Shown here piece by piece: positions 11,798-24,467 of a stretch of DNA of 64,000 nucleotides. The DNA comes from Daphnia pulex (Eukaryota; Arthropoda; Branchiopoda; Diplostraca; Daphniidae). The position numbers were made by a program, and so were the translations under genes. The notes beneath the pieces were generated by a model. The model made no database searches. It worked only from the letters and a program-made list of their open reading frames with translations, and was not told the origin of the DNA. The stretch lies in NCBI RefSeq assembly GCF_021134715.1, contig NC_060022.1:1493001-1557000 (forward strand), read 5' to 3'. Within the stretch, counting starts at the first letter, position 1; every line of letters begins with the position of its first letter.

Positions 11798-13457
11798 GTC
11801 GACTGTGAAACTGATCTACATTTGATTTGAATGACGTCCCCATAAGCCTCCCCTTAGGTCTACAACATAAATAAAAGCCTTGAACCTATTGTTTGTGGAT
11901 TAGAAATACGTTTTTCTATGGAAATGACCTTGCCGATAACGGGGAAAACCTCCCCAAACGCACATAGAAACGAACGTTGGAAAAATGAACCATCACTCCA
12001 TCGATTGGTTTTTTTCCGGGAAAATTTGATCACTTGTACACCCCCTTGCAATTTTCTCACTTCTCCCCTTCTCTGCGAGTTGCGTCAATGACATCGGAAA
12101 GATACAAACAACTGCAAAGATCCAATTCCTTGTAATCATATTCAAACGTCGAGATTATTATTATTTTTGTAGCATAATATTATATCAAAAGAACAACCGA
12201 CATGTTACATTTACACACACATACAACCGGCTGATAATTGTCATATCATTTCTGATTTTTCCGATTTTTCTTGATTGATTCAACTTGTTCGTTAAATTAG
12301 AATTTGATAGTGATGATTCATTTGCTTTCGTATATTCCCCCAAAATTAATTGAATTTTGTTTGCTGTTGTTCTTCAAAATAAAATGGAACGAAAACCGAA
12401 AACTAAACGTTGTCTTATTGTGTGTATGTGTGTGGTGGTAATAATAGATTGACATCAAAGCACATGGAATTCGTTATTCATATATAGACAGTACAACAAT
12501 GAAAACATGCACGTTGATTTTTCAATTCATTTTGTTTTTCTTCCCTCCTTCCTTTCCATCTCCGATTGAGTTTCTTGATTTTCATTTGATTTTTCTTTTA
12601 AAAAGAGCGCCTCCATCTCTTCTGCACAAAGCCATGTCATGATTACACACACACACACTTAATTAATATATAATCCAAAAGATTAAACAACGATACAGCA
12701 TCGCCTTCCATCAAAAATAGAAAATCATATTCCACAGGCCTCTTTTTCAAAAAACAATGTTTGCTGTTTCCTTTCTTTTTTAGAGTGACTAGGAGATTGG
12801 ACCTCTCCGCTCTTATTCCATCGAACACGTAATAACAATAATTATAACGAGGCATGTTGCAAAACAATGGCGCGCGGCATGATGAAATAGTTAATCTCTC
12901 GCGCACACCCCCGCTTGATTTGTTTCTTTCACTCGTCTGCAAGTCCTACAAACGGCCAGACATTGCCCGTTTGTATAAATGTGGAGCCACATCCCCCCTC
13001 CACCCGTTTCATTTGTGAGTGTTTTTTTGTGTCATCCAATAGTTCATTAATTATTTCAACGGAGGAGGAGGGAGGAAGAATAAGGAGACGACATCTTGAC
13101 GATGAAAAGTTGGTGGAATCACAGAAGAAGTTGTGATAATGTAACAACAACAAAAGCCGTTGGGAGCCGACAGTTTGGGAGGAGGAAACGACAACAAAAA
13201 ACATTGAGAGAAACACAAGCACAAATTCATCAGAGAGAAAATCAGTAGAGGGCAAGGAGGAGGAGGAATTATTAATCAAGAAAACAAAAAACGGCGGTGG
13301 GGATTGGTTGCGGGATGTTAATCCCGAAATTATTTGTTTCATTCACTTTTTTCATTATTATTATTATTTTAGACTTCTTTTTTTGTGGGTAGTAGCCGAC
13401 TGCCTTTTTCCTGTTTTCATATATATTTTCCGCGAATTCCGTCCAACCGCAATTGTT
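11798..13457. other. TPS promoter side and PACS 3' flank
   Basis: About 1.66 kb with no supported gene. It should hold the TPS 5' leader and promoter on the left and the 3' untranslated region of PACS on the right. It contains short CA and GT runs (12421-12435, 12644-12658) and long AT-rich stretches. Confidence 0.45.
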
Positions 13458-16400
13458 TCACAAAATAGATTCGGTAAAGAGAGCGACGGGGAAGTGGCGG
13501 ATGTGCGTTTGCCACTGGGACGACAGCTGGAAGAACTTGACATTGTTCCATTCCACTCCGTCAATCACCACTGCAAATGAGTTTATAAGCGAAAAAAAAA
13601 AAAAACAAAAACAAAAACAAAATCAGATTGGTCCATTCATTCCCCTCTGCGTCCCACCCACAATCCCAATCTAATCCAATTCCATCTCCATCGAATTCAA
13701 TTAGCGTCAACAACTAAATCAATCAATTTACCTTTGAGCAGAGAATGATGCGTCTTGGCCTGACACACGAGTCGATTGATGCCCTCGACCACTTGACTCT
13801 TGGACTCGGATTCCTTTTCTTTTTCCTTCTTCTTGCCCAGCCGCATGACTGATGATTGCAACACAAAACAAACGACGTCATCAATCGAGTGCCGGAAAAT
13901 GAGATCAAATCACTAGCGCTAGGAGCTAGGAGAGGAAACGTTAAAGAAGTAACGAAAATGACTCACTTTTTTGTTTCTTCTCCTTGAGACCGAACGTCAT
14001 GGTGAAGAGAGAAGAGGCATCCGAGCCGGAGGAGGAAGCAGTTGTCGACGACGACACGTTGCTATGAGGCAGTCGCTGGACGACGATCCAACGGAAACCG
14101 GCTTTCACCGTGTATTTGACACTGCTCTGCTCGGCCGGACCGGGTTTCTCCCGCTTGACAGCCTGCGCCATAGTTGCCAGGCTGATGGCGGCCGCAGAGG
14201 CGATGCTTTCGCGGGCTGTCGCCGAGGCGGCGGCCGCCGCCGCTGCCGCGCTGGCACCCGACAACCAATAATCCACTTGCAGCTCAACCGATTCGGCTCC
14301 AGGAGTCGACGTTTCCCTCCTGTTTTCATCAAAAAAAGATTTTCTATTTTCAAAAATCAAAGAATTCCAATTATAACAAAGAAGAATTTTCCATGTGAAA
14401 CGTACTGGCCGTGAACGGAAGAAATGTTGGGTGAGCTGGGTGGTGTTGTCCGGCCGCCAGTCCGCTCTTTGTCGCGCTGTTCCCTCTCCATTGAACTGCC
14501 AGGTTGAATGGCAGCGTTGACAGTCAACATTACGGATGACTGGTGAGGAGGCGAACCGGACAAGGGCCCAGAACTGGCCCCGGTGTTGCTCAGCTGCTGT
14601 CCGTCCTCGGCGTCAACCGAGCCGGGAGTCATAGCAGCGGCCGCTGCCATCACGGCGGCCGCAGATTCGGCGAAACCGATCCGCACTTCACTAACGAACG
14701 GGATGAAAACCTGCGTCGATTCCTCCTCCGAACTGTTTAAAATGAAATTCAATTTAAAAAATCCAAACAAAATTTGACAAATAATAATTCAAATGTTTTA
14801 CTTGGGTTCTCTGTAAGTGATCATGGCCTCGGCGATGGGCACTTGGACTGTGCATCCGTTGCTGGTCAAGTATCTGCCCAGTCTGTGTATCACCTCCTGG
14901 ACATCGATTTTCGACGGGGTAGTGACTGCGGGAGCGGACGAGCCGCCCATGGTGTCGACACCTCCACCGTTGATGGAAGCCGCCAGCATCTTCTCGGCCG
15001 GCCTGTCCAGGGCTTCTCTCCACGAGTCGGAAACGAAATTGACGTTGTAGTATCGGTCGAGGGAGGCCAGGTACCTCGACAAGGTGTTGTTGGATCCGCC
15101 AGTGCCGATCCCGTTGCCGCTGTTGTTATTCGTTCCGGCGGAAGACCCGCTGTTGGTAACGAGGGGGACGATGTAAAACTTGAGATAATTCTTCCAGTCG
15201 GGCGGTTTGCTGCTAAACTGTTCCACGTAGCAACGGAGGACAGAGTTGACGTAACTATCAGGACCCATGAGCACCACTTTGACGGCCGGCGGTGGTTTGG
15301 CGCTGCAGTTGCAACTGTGGAAAAGTTGAAGTAAACAACAACAAAAAAAAAGTTCCCAGTCAAACAAAAAAGTTAGAAGAAGCGAATCAAAACAACTTGG
15401 CAAAGTTACAATTTCTGAATTTTGGAAACCAGACAGGCGATGGTTGCGCGGACGTCGGCGACGCCGCCCGTGCAGACGGCACGCTGTTGGCGCTCGGCCA
15501 ATCTCCCGGCCAGGTTACAGCCCTGCAGGTCGGCTCCGCTAACCATGACGACATGATCGGGTAAAGCGTCGTCAGCCGGCATGCAACGCACCAGTTGTTC
15601 CAACAGGATCTTGCGCGGCTGTTTAGGTCCAACGACGACCGAAAAAATAACAAATAAGAGAGACACACACAAATATAAATCAAAAGTCCAGAAGAGAATT
15701 CCTCGACAGAGAAGAAGAAGGGAATAATACAAACAAAATTGCGCGTGCTCGCAACATGCCGGAGGATTTTCTTTTTTTTCCCCATTTCGATCAAAGCGGC
15801 AACGGCGATAAACAACAGGCGTACACACACACACACACACAAGAAAATCAACAAACAGAGGGAAAAAACGAGCGGAAAAGAATCGATACATCCGCCCCGA
15901 GCAACAAAAAACACAACAAACAAAAACAAAGCTTCCGGGATCATCCGGAAAATCTTGTTTGAAGTTAACCCAATTTTTTACTCGACACTACCATTGGCTG
16001 GATGAGAAAAAAAATAGAAGATTATACAAGTAAAAGAAACATATATTTCTTGTTTTGTAAGAAAAACCAAAAAGAAAAAAACGGGGGGATCGATATGCGA
16101 CGGATGCGGAAGGAGCCGGAATCGGCATGCTCGCAGAAAGGGGGTGGGGGTGAGAACGGCATCAGCAGGAGGTCTAGATGACAGAGCAACGCAGGAACAG
16201 CGAAAACTTACGCTGGATTCATTCGATTTGTCTTTGGATGACGATGTTGACGACGTTAAACTACCGCTGTTGCCCTGGGCACCGGAACTCTTTTTGCTTC
16301 CGCTGCACGATTCTTTCTGTTGGTGCGTCTGTTGCTGCTGGTGCGCGTTGGTGGAGGTCCCTGAGCAAGGCGACGGAGCGACGCTCCCGGACGAGACGGA

Positions 16401-19400
16401 CGACAGCGAAGGACCCGACCGCTCCCGGTTAAACAGTCGACTTCTTCTCACTTCCTTTTCGTTCTAATGACGCAACCATCACGGACGTTTTTTTTTTGTT
16501 TTTTCGTACATTTCCCGCCAATATTTGAACATTTGGGTGTGTGTGAAGGGAACAGGGAAGGAATTGCAGAAGAAAGAAGGAAAATATTTGTTACCTTGGT
16601 CTTGTCATCGTGTGCGGCCGTGGAGAAATGAGACGGGCAATGGGCGCTGGAAGCGGTCGGTGTGTCGCTCTCGCGATCCTGGTCGGTGAACATGGACTCG
16701 GCGTGCGTGGAATCCGAATCGGCCCGTTTGGAACTCTCGTCGCTGTAGTGGCGTTCCAGCCTCCGGCCACCGGCCGATGACGTGTTGAGAGTGGCCGGTG
16801 CTGTCGCTTTATCGTTGAAAAACGTCCCGGTCGTCGGGAAGGCGAAAGCGGATGGATTCGAACTGAGATCAGGAGCCAACAAGGATCGACTGGATGCAAA
16901 GAACGGTCTCAGCGACGGTTTGGGAGTCGACGTGACGCTCAACGTGTCCATTTCAGGTCCAGAATCGCTCAGATCCTCAAGTTCGTCGATTAAATCCTCG
17001 ATATCACCGGCGTCCATTTCCAAGTCGGCCCCTGTTTGAGTGTGTCGAGACAAATTGAAATTGAGAAAGAGTTTTTTAAAACATAGAAAGATATTTATTA
17101 AAGTACCAGTGAGTTTGGTGGGATCTTCGTCGGCCTCGTTTTCCAGGCCCTGGAGATCCTCGGTGATTTTGAAACGTTTGAGCAATGCAACGAATTTCTG
17201 CTTCAAATTCCTTTGCCTGGCGTTGGAAGGCAGGATTTTTCCACGGTTCTGCATCATGGCCTTGTTCATCCTGGCGGGTCGTCGGTCGACGCCAGATCCC
17301 ACCACGCCACTGACTCCTCCGACGCCGGCACCTCCTCCGGCGCGCACGCCACCCAGCCCCGCCGTCTGATCCGAATCGGATCCTCCGTCGTCGTTGCTCG
17401 AGAATTCGTCGTCGTCCTCGTCCTCGTAGCGGACGAATCCCGACCGCATTCCGCCGACGCCTCCGCGCTCCAGCACTAAAGGGTGAGACAGAGAAAGGGT
17501 CGAGTGGGGATTGGTGCTGGACTTGGTGGCAGAAGAAGACAACGACACGGCAGGACTGCCGCCCAGTAACGTGGCGGCAGTCGATTGAACTACTAAAAAA
17601 TATTTTTTGTTGTTTTCCATTTCGTTTTTTCCAAGTTCCGGAATTTTTTAAAAGTCGAAGTAAACAAAAACAAAAACAAACAATGCCGCCGGATATCAAT
17701 AGGAAGCCGGATGCCGCCCAGTCAATAATCATAACGCGGAAATATATGATATTTATAAACGTGCAATCACACACACACAAAAACAGACGTCGAACGCAGA
17801 AGAGAATGTAGCCCAATTATTAATCCGTGCACGATGGATATAAATAGAATTCCGAGCATTTTCGAATCGGAAAATAAAACGGAATCAAGGTTAATAAAAA
17901 AAAAAGAAACGGACATATTTAATAACATGCACGATGGTTTTTCAGTCCGTTTGTATGTCCAGCGGATCATGCCAAAGCGGATAGGATTTTCCAAGGATAT
18001 TTCAAGAGAGAGAGAGAGAGAGAGAGAAAAGAGAGAGATAGAAATAGTCAAGAGTTGTAATAAAAAAGAAAGAAAGAAAAGAAATAAAAACTGGGAGAAA
18101 AGAATTGGATGAACTAAAAAGAATTTAAGTGGTTGGTGCTCGGGTGGAAGGGAGAACTCAAAGAAACGAGAATCTTTTGACTGGACTTTTGACGTACAAG
18201 ACAATATTATCCTGCGGAGCCCTGGATTTTAACTTTGTTTTCTTTCTCATGTGTGTAAGCATCTGTCAGTTTGGACTAGAAAGAAAAGAGACCAAGTGGG
18301 TAGAAGGAGGGAGGAGGTTCATTATACCTGCGCCGTCGCCCAGTGATAGAGTCTTGAGACGCTCGGCCGCCTCTTCGTGATCGACGGGCTGACTGGTCAA
18401 TGATTGGACTTGGAGTCGGGCGAGCGGAGCGACGCTCTCCTTGCCGCTGGTGCTGGTCGCCTCGCCATACAATTCCAATTCCATGTCCATTTGGCGTTGA
18501 ACAGCTGCCACCATGTTGATTGTGTTGGAGCAGAGAGTCTTGTAGCCGAGGATCGTCCGGTTTTTGTAGCGCTTCCGGCGCTGCAGCATCACTTGCAGTC
18601 GATTGCCGGCCTCCCACTGTTTCAAGTAATGCGGGTACTGCAGGGCGAATCGCAGTTCCAGTGCCGTGTCCAGTAAACCACCGCCGGCTGGCAACATGAT
18701 CTCATTCGATCTCAACGTCCTTTTTGAACTCTGAAAAAACAAAACAAAATTGATGTAATCAAATCCGAGTTATCGTTTTTATATTAATATCCATGTTGTT
18801 GCCCTAGATATGTTTTGTTTGGCTGGTCTATTTTGTACCTGCATTTTGACGGCCAACGTAATGGTGCTGATGTCGGAGCCGAGCGGTTTCAGGACAGTCA
18901 GTCGGGACAGGGTCAGCGAGCATAACCTGAAAGTGACATTGAATGGGACAAACAAATCAAAACCCAAAGCGTGAAAAAGCAAACGACAAATGAAACAAAA
19001 ACAAATATATAGCAACATGGTCTTTTCTGCCAGTCGCCACAACCGCTTCGCCCGATAACCTTTCCGCCTTCAACCTCGACACGCCCAACACGCCCTATAG
19101 ACTTTGGGGGCTCTCTCTATAGTTGTGCTATCGATTAATCATTAGCGATAGAGGGGCCGGGGCCGTCAGATTCTCTCGGCCGCCTTTCAGTCAACCGTGG
19201 ATCGTTGGCCGTCAGCGAGTGTTTGTGTGTGTTTAGAAACAATTTAAAACAAAAACAAAAAATAGGAAAAACTTTCTTTTCTTTTTTTAATCTTTTCTTC
19301 TCATTCTCATTCATTCGTCACGTCTGCAGCGGGCGATCGATTTCTAGTGAGGAATTTTCTTTTGTTTTTTTTTTGTTTTTTAAAAGAGTAGACAAATAAA

Positions 19401-20054
19401 AGGAATGAGAAGCCTGTTTTGGCACTGAGCCGGCTTAAAGGGTAAGAGGCTACGGCACACAAAAGTGGAGAGGAGAAGAAGATGATAAACAAAGTAGTGC
19501 AAGATCAGCAGCCCAAAAGTGGGTGCTAGCTGCCATGACTGACTTCGCTTTTCCCCCCCAATTTCTGCCTGCGTCAACTGACAATTTGTCTCAAAGTTTC
19601 AGCTATCGAAGAAAAAACAGGACTTTTTGAAATGCCATTTTTCACAGATTAGGTTTCGAAGAAAGGGACAAAAGAAAAAAACAGGCAAATGACATTCCCA
19701 CGGGTTTGGAGAGAGAGAGGGAGAGATATGTTTGCAGGATTTCCTGTTTTTTCATGACTGAGGTTCCAGTCTGGTGCTTGACGGAAAGAATGTTATGACA
19801 ATGATGGCAAGTTGCTGCCATGCAGACATCCCGTGTGAGAGACTTTGTGTGGATCTGAAATCGTGGTCTGGCCTTCTGCTGTTGGTGGTTCGTTGGCAGC
19901 TGCCATCTTACCTGGGGACACAGTTGGGTGGTGTTCGATCAACATCCCATGCTGCAAAAAGGTTCATCGGAATCAGAGGCTGGCCATCTCCCTTGGCTGT
20001 CTTGCTGGTGACGACGCTGCTCGCCAGCGAGCCGCGTCCTGCCCTTTCCGTCAT
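13458..20054 (-). CDS. PACS: Phosphofurin acidic cluster sorting protein (PACS)
   Basis: Cytosolic sorting adaptor that recognises acidic-cluster motifs of membrane cargo (trans-Golgi/endosome, ER-mitochondria traffic in animals). Twelve exons: 20054-19912, 18926-18839, 18730-18328, 17592-17107, 17031-16595, 16463-16212, 15618-15410, 15314-14802, 14732-14406, 14319-13967, 13848-13732, 13570-13458. The sum is 3441 nt (1146 aa). The N-terminal cargo-binding region starts [20 protein letters not shown] and includes [20 protein letters not shown]. Then come an acidic stretch with [12 protein letters not shown], the linker [12 protein letters not shown], and [18 protein letters not shown]. The conserved C-terminal domain has [37 protein letters not shown] and [15 protein letters not shown]. 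An alanine-rich insertion follows VDYWL. Exon 1 is 1 kb upstream of exon 2. Confidence 0.95.
15820..15842. repeat. (CA)n microsatellite inside a PACS intron
   Basis: About ten CA units between PACS exons 7 and 6. Confidence 0.8.
18005..18042. repeat. (GA)n microsatellite inside a PACS intron
   Basis: A near-perfect GA run of roughly 35 bp, interrupted by AAAA, between PACS exons 4 and 3. Confidence 0.8.
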
Positions 20055-22792
20055 CTTATTTCAGATGTGTGCAAGAACACAGGCCAGCAGCAGCAGCAGG
20101 TTTGAAGACTGTTGAAGAACTCTGGTGGGGCGAACTCTGGGGTGGGAAAAAGATCACAGCAGAGCAAAGTTGGAGCTCACGAACCCATCGAGAATCAGCC
20201 AGTGAGAACGGTTCACACGCACACAGCACAAAGTGATCGAGGCCCAACTCCTAGATAAAAACAAAAACAAAAAAAACCAAGAGCTGTTGTTTTCACTACC
20301 GACGCCTTTCGACGCCCAAGTCCAACTTCCTTTCCCTCTCCTTTAACTCGAATCAAATACAACACACATACTGGGGCGCGATGAGCGTCTGCGTCGGGGC
20401 CCCAAAATGACACGATCAGCTGAGACGTGCCGGCAGCGCCTCTAGCGGCGGTTGACTCTTTCTCCCCTTCAAAGACGTAGAAGAAGTTGTGCAAAATCGG
20501 TTGTGGCGCAACACCACCACACAGTCGAAATGCGATCCCAGCTGATTCGTCAGCACGTCCCTATATTTATTTTTAAGACTGCAACGCTGCACAAAACATT
20601 TCCCCGAGAAGAGAAGAAGAAGTAATAAGGCGAAAGACGCAATAATCTCCCGTGAAAAAAAAAGAAGTCGTCTGAAGCGACATCTGTAGATTGGAATGTC
20701 GTTGCACACACACAGAGTGTCGGTGTTGCACGTTTCGTCGCCCACACCATTTTATCGATTTGGAGAGCCCGAGACATGGTATGAGTTGGTGTGTGCACAG
20801 CAGTGCATGATTTGATATTGGAGAAGAAATAACTTGCCTTTTTTCTCAGCTCTGCTCCCGCGGCTGGTCCTGCCTGGCTGCTGATTAGCCCAGCACGGCC
20901 AACATACTTTTGCTGGAGCTCTTCTGATGGATGGCGGCGTTTAAGAACCAGCTGTTTTTCACTCCATTTATAGAATGGAAGCTCCTCTCGATGACGTGTG
21001 TGCGATCATTAAAAAAAAAAACGAAAACGTTCGGAATTTCCCGTTGGAAAATGAAAGCAATTTCCCCGGGACAAATGGCGAGTGAAATGAATAACTTACT
21101 TGGATGATTCCCACATCATCAGGGAAAATCTTTTGCCGGTAGCGAACGCGTGAAAGAGTTGCAAATGCCGAGTCCGTTTCTAAAGTAGATTGCACGCAAT
21201 CAACCATCGCAGGCAAATTGCGTCTAGGCGAAATATAATAATCAAGGGCTATACTATATACCCAAAATTCCTCCGGCATCCGACTCACGATAAACTGAAG
21301 AAAACGCTATGCAATGCCCTCCTCCTCTCACTGCCTCTAGGCAGCGGTTTATTAAATGTTCCGTTTTTTTTTTCTTAGCGTTTCCACCGCGTGCACAGCA
21401 TCCTTTTACTTATTTCCTTCCTTCATCAAAGATGAAAGCCGACCGGCTCTTTCTCCTTGTTTGTGATGAGAAATCCCGAAAGGGTCACGATAGTAATCCC
21501 GCGAGGCTCTCAACCAAAGTTTTGAGAGGAGGCGAGAAGGGAAGAAAAAAAAAGAAATAAGATTTTCACAGAAGGGGGGAAAAAACACATCAACATGTAG
21601 AGGAAGAAGAAGGGAGTAGGAGGAGATGATAAGCGCGTCCGGACGGCGGATCGATCGGGCGGCGGATGAAAAAAAAGAGGAGGAACCCCCCCCTCTACTT
21701 TGAGAGACGAAACTACTATTTGGAATCGATACCGTTTTTAAAGAAAAAGGTGAAATGAAATGTAGTAGGAGAAATGCGTCAATTTAAAAGGGGGGCCTTC
21801 ATGTATTCACGTTGTGTATATGTCTGCCGATATGTGACATGCATTGATGTGGCTTCGCAGATTTGTCGCATTATGAAAAGGATCGTTCTCGTGAGTTGTC
21901 AATTGGCCCCATTGGCTCTTTGTTGTTGGCTCCGCGCTATCGTACCGGATGACACATACACAAAAAAAGGTTATTTATTTTTTTCTTTCTTTGTGTCAAC
22001 ATGCACATCATGTCCGAAAAATCAATGGGATTTTCAAGATTACAACGTCCGGTGATTCATTTCCTATTTTGATTCCACCCCAAAAAGTTCTAGTCGCCCG
22101 ACAATGAAAACTTCCCACCTGATTAATATTCACCCGACGCCAGTCACGCAACCCTGAACGTTGATATGCTCGTTCCCATTCTCTCTATATCACTATCACG
22201 TATCTATTTCGTATTATATCCCCCCAAATCCTCTTTGGGATTTCATTGCTGGCGGCGTTGGTGGTGGTGGTGGAAGGAAGAGGAGCTAAGAAAGAGAAAA
22301 GACGCGCGTGATTTGTTTGGATTCAAGCCAAAGATATTTTTCGATTGCGCGAAAAAACAAATGAACACAAAAACCCAAAACAAAATAAGTCAACTGATGT
22401 TATATATTATCCCCCCGCTTGTGTAATTCTCTCTGGCGAACGGCAACTTAATATGATGGAGCCATTGGAGCGTCGTCATAGCGACTGGAAGGAAGTTCTA
22501 TTAGACTTTCGTTTCCTATACAGCTCTATTGTCTTTTCTTCTTAAGCTGTTTTGTCTTATTGGCGAAAAAAAGTGGGGAATTAAAAGACCCGATTGTCAT
22601 CATTGGCGCGTGAAATGCCCGTGGGCTTTCGGGTTCCATCGTATAAAGAGAGAGAGAAAGGAGATCAAGAAATGGCCATCATCCAGCAAACAAACAAGAA
22701 ATACATTTGGAAAGACCGCAGACTCGGCCAAGGTCCCGTTCATTATCTGGCCATTCATTCTCCTTTGAGAATAGAGAAAGGGAACACAAAAA
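20055..22792. other. PACS 5' flank and large spacer
   Basis: 2.7 kb upstream of PACS. No protein gene is supported. Non-coding leader exons and the PACS promoter are expected here, but I cannot place them. GC-rich patches near 20390-20460 and 21630-21690 are the best promoter candidates. Confidence 0.35.
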
Positions 22793-22798
22793 TTTATT
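22793..22798 (-). terminator. Poly(A) signal of the 31-aa small ORF
   Basis: Minus strand reads AATAAA, 7 bp past the stop codon of the small ORF, in the context TATAAAATAAATTTT. Confidence 0.5.
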
Positions 22799-22804
22799 TT
22801 ATAT

Positions 22805-22900
22805 TTAAGCACCAGCGGCAGCAGCGCTTAAGGAACCCACAACGAAAACAATGATGGCCATCATCATTCCCAGACCGAGATTGTGCTTTCCTGGGGCCAT
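22805..22900 (-). CDS. 31-aa hydrophobic small protein (smORF), unknown function
   Basis: Single open frame of 32 codons starting MAPGKHNLGLGMMMAIIVFV and ending SLSAAAAGA. A short basic/polar head is followed by a ~20-residue hydrophobic stretch and a small-residue tail, as in tail-anchored micropeptides or a cleaved leader. The ATG context (CCGAAAATGG) is good and a poly(A) signal directly follows the stop. It lies between the PACS 5' flank and the Ly6-like gene, both on the same strand. I do not recognise a family. It could also be the last exon of a spliced gene whose upstream exons are not visible. Confidence 0.4.
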   Translation of the reverse strand: MAPGKHNLGLGMMMAIIVFVVGSLSAAAAGA

Positions 22901-23229
22901 TTTCGGCCGGAATAATAATTGCCCGCAATGGATTGGTCAAACAGCAGAGCCACCTACCGTCGTTCGAAACGAAATTATTTCACGGTTAATATTCTATTTG
23001 TGTTTTTTGACTTTTCTGGTGGTCCGTGAATGTACAAAAGGAAAAGAAAGACACACAGAAATAAAACATTGACCGCAACCTCAAAAATGTTTATAGTCTG
23101 TTCTGTTTGACCGAGTTCCAAAATTTCATTTGAACAACTGCCTAATTTTACACGGTCCATTAGCGTTATTTAATTGATCCATTCTTCTTCGTTAACGGAT
23201 AATGAAGGAGAAGAATCCAGTCGTTTTTG

Positions 23230-23805
23230 CTATGGGACGATCTTAGCCGGTAATCCTGGGCAGTGAAATGTATAGGCCTCTTTCAAATAATCGATCCAGC
23301 CCCACTGGCGGCTGTGATCATTCCAGGAATTGCAGAGCGGAGTCGAACAGGCCTGGTCGAAGGCCCAATAACTGTGACTGGTGTTGCGCAGAGGGTCGGC
23401 CACCAAGATATTCCGGCCATCTGGTGTTCCGTAGATGATGGACTGGAAATTTCCGATGAAGAGACTGGGCCGTTGACGATCTTCTTGACAGCCGCGGACA
23501 AAGACGGCAGACGCAACACCGCCTTCATTGTCTCGTTTCTCGTGATAATAGATGCCACAATAGGATTCAGACGGCTGGCAAACGACCGTTTCGGCCAAGG
23601 CTTCCGGCTGCGTCTGATCCAGCAAACACCACGGTCGATCCCAGACGCTCGTGTCATTTTCTTCGACTTTATCCGCCCAACAGTTGTAACACGAAAGTGG
23701 CCGACCAGATTCTTTACTCACTTTCAAAATGATCGGCAAAAGGAGGAACAGGACGAGAAATGGCATGGCTGCTGTCGTGATTTTCACGCACTTTACGCTC
23801 AACAT
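23230..23805 (-). CDS. Probable secreted Ly6/uPAR-like (three-finger) cysteine protein
   Basis: 191 aa in one coding exon. A hydrophobic leader (MPFLVLFLLLPIILKV) is preceded by a short basic head. The mature part has cysteines in pairs: LSCYNCW at its start, then WCLLD, VVCQPSESYC, VRGCQED and finally ACSTPLCNSW, the last resembling the closing CxxxxCN of three-finger folds. An N-glycosylation site (NTSHSYW) lies in the distal half. The chosen start, MLSVKCVK at 23805, sits 24 bp downstream of a strong splice acceptor (TACTTTCTCAG), so a non-coding 5' exon probably lies upstream. An in-frame start at 23925 exists but reads through that acceptor. The fold call rests on cysteine pattern only. 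Members act as GPI-anchored or secreted modulators, which is not shown here. Confidence 0.55.
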   Translation of the reverse strand: MLSVKCVKITTAAMPFLVLFLLLPIILKVSKESGRPLSCYNCWADKVEENDTSVWDRPWCLLDQTQPEALAETVVCQPSESYCGIYYHEKRDNEGGVASAVFVRGCQEDRQRPSLFIGNFQSIIYGTPDGRNILVADPLRNTSHSYWAFDQACSTPLCNSWNDHSRQWGWIDYLKEAYTFHCPGLPAKIVP

Positions 23806-24467
23806 TTTTAATTTTTTCAGTTCAAGTGCTCGACGTAAACTGAGAAAGTAATAGCCGTTTTGGTTTCCATTTGTGTCATCAGGTTGTTGGATAACGTTTA
23901 AGGCATTTCCGGTAAAAACAATCAAAAAACGGACAACGGACTATTACGAAATCCCACTGGGAATACAATTCAGAAAATTGCCAATGGGAATTCCTATCGC
24001 CCTCGAATGGAATAAAATTGAAGCTTACCCCAATCCCGTGTACAATTGTGGACGAACTCCCAACGGTTCCACAAATCAACGATGAATTCTGTAATGTACG
24101 AGCCAACTAAATGCGTTCTAAGGGAAGCCAATTTGCTGGGTTAATCAAAGGGTAAATCTATACTATTGGACAGGAGTCAGAGAGCATGATGAACAAATTG
24201 AACACGGGGTAATCGGGTCTGGCACGAACGGGTCCTATCAGGTTCCTGTTTAGCCTGAATTTACAAGCAGACGACATTATTAAATATTTTGAATTGTTGT
24301 GTTTCGATTTTTTCCAATTTCTCTTTCAAAACTAATTGCTTTTTCAACGAAAGTGCTATTAAGGAACTGCATATAAATCACCTCGTTATACACATTTTCC
24401 GTTTCCTATTGAAGGGAGAAAATCGTTCCATATTGTCCAAAGATTTTTTCTCGTTAAATTGCTTTCA
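23806..24467. promoter_or_regulatory. Shared upstream region of the divergent Ly6-like and LSM10 genes
   Basis: 662 bp between two divergent coding starts. It probably contains both promoters and the 5' leader exon of the minus-strand gene. No TATA box is evident beside LSM10. Confidence 0.4.

Noticed and set aside
14774-17479. Plus-strand frames up to 186 codons
   Set aside because: They are antisense to PACS exons, GC-rich and without domains.
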